NCBI GenBank assembly: GCA_963576725.1
Contig: OY755252.1
Span: 51,733,059-51,797,058, forward strand
From: Azorinus chamasolen
Lineage: Eukaryota > Mollusca > Bivalvia > Cardiida > Solecurtidae
DNA: 64,000 nucleotides
Direction: 5' to 3'
The translations under genes and the position numbers were made by a program. The notes under the pieces are model-generated. The model saw only the letters and a program-made list of their open reading frames with translations. It did no database searches and had not been told where the DNA came from. Below, one piece after another: positions 63,836-64,000 of the stretch (position 1 is the first letter of the stretch; each line of letters starts with the position of its first letter).

Positions 63836-64000
63836 TGTTTGTTTGTGTTGATTTATAATGTCCATTTCTGCTCACTATGGGCTAATTGGATGCCCCAGAG
63901 AGAGGGGAGAGGATACAGAGAAACCCGGGCGCGATGCCCTACTCTTTATTATCGACTGAGTTTCTGTGGTTATTTTAGATGCCCAGTGTAAAGCACTGAT
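63836..64000 (+). mobile_element. SINE-like element, copy 3 (cut by window end)
   Basis: 'gtttgtttgtgttgatttat', 'gggctaattggatgccccag', 'gagagaggggagaggataca', 'gaaacccgggcgcgatgccc' and 'atgcccagtgtaaagcactg'. It is the longest of three copies. No A/B box could be fixed, so the SINE label rests on copy number and length. Confidence 0.5.

Noticed and set aside
63836..64000. tRNA gene or tRNA-derived SINE head
   Set aside because: No A and B box pair or cloverleaf could be drawn from the visible part.

Overview
The window reads as non-coding nuclear DNA of a marine invertebrate, most likely a bivalve mollusc. The evidence is AT-rich sequence without bacterial gene organisation and dozens of composite elements whose tandem core contains 'gggccataactc' or 'gggcaataactcc', followed by an (ACGG)n/(ACAG)n microsatellite and a short 3' hairpin ending in 'ataaaaa' or 'gctaaaaa'. 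That architecture is the one known from bivalve pearl-type / Helentron-associated non-autonomous elements (called HLE below). The species cannot be fixed by reading.

There is no intact protein gene. The best coding evidence is: a degenerate DD34D mariner transposase (34.7-35.7 kb); an N-terminal relic of a PIF/Harbinger-type transposase inside a TIR-bounded element (30.2-31.2 kb); a frameshifted exon that reads as a BEN domain (22.87-23.07 kb) inside a 4.25 kb TIR-bounded insertion; the first codons of a gutted hAT-like element with an 8-bp target duplication (14.95-18.23 kb); and two minus-strand segments with clean splice signals that could be the last exons of a host gene (42.96-43.25 kb). 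Two weaker minus-strand exon candidates lie at 27.1 and 63.5 kb. The window may therefore be largely intron or intergenic space of a minus-strand gene.

Layout: 0.7-7.7 kb, four HLEs with 155-200 bp cores. 8.3-13.2 kb, a field of TTAA-flanked hairpin MITEs (MITE-A), one split by an HLE. 13.3-14.7 kb, HLEs with GA-rich tails or TGACCT cores. 14.9-18.2 kb, a hAT-like element split by an HLE that carries a 1.7 kb palindromic array. 19.6-25.1 kb, an HLE with seven 157-bp units split by the 4.25 kb transposon. 25.1-29.5 kb, three HLE arrays. 30-36 kb, Harbinger and mariner relics among MITEs. 38.0-39.0 kb, a 42-bp minisatellite. 41.8-46.0 kb, more HLEs and the host-exon candidates. 47-48 kb, a 29/33-bp minisatellite. 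48.1-51.6 kb, a nest four levels deep. 52-62.4 kb, MITEs and four further tandem arrays. 62.8-64 kb, a pogo-like end, SINE-like fragments and an exon candidate.

Three themes connect the parts. (1) HLEs repeatedly sit inside MITE-A copies. (2) Several minisatellites look like tandem amplifications of hairpin-MITE arms. (3) Several unrelated HLE cores carry, once per unit, a TGACCT-type direct repeat that matches a nuclear-receptor DR1 site, so the region holds many such sites. Family labels (MITE-A, A2, B, C, D, E; HLE) are mine; strand for MITE-A is + when it starts with the 'ACTCCATGAATATTCATG' end.
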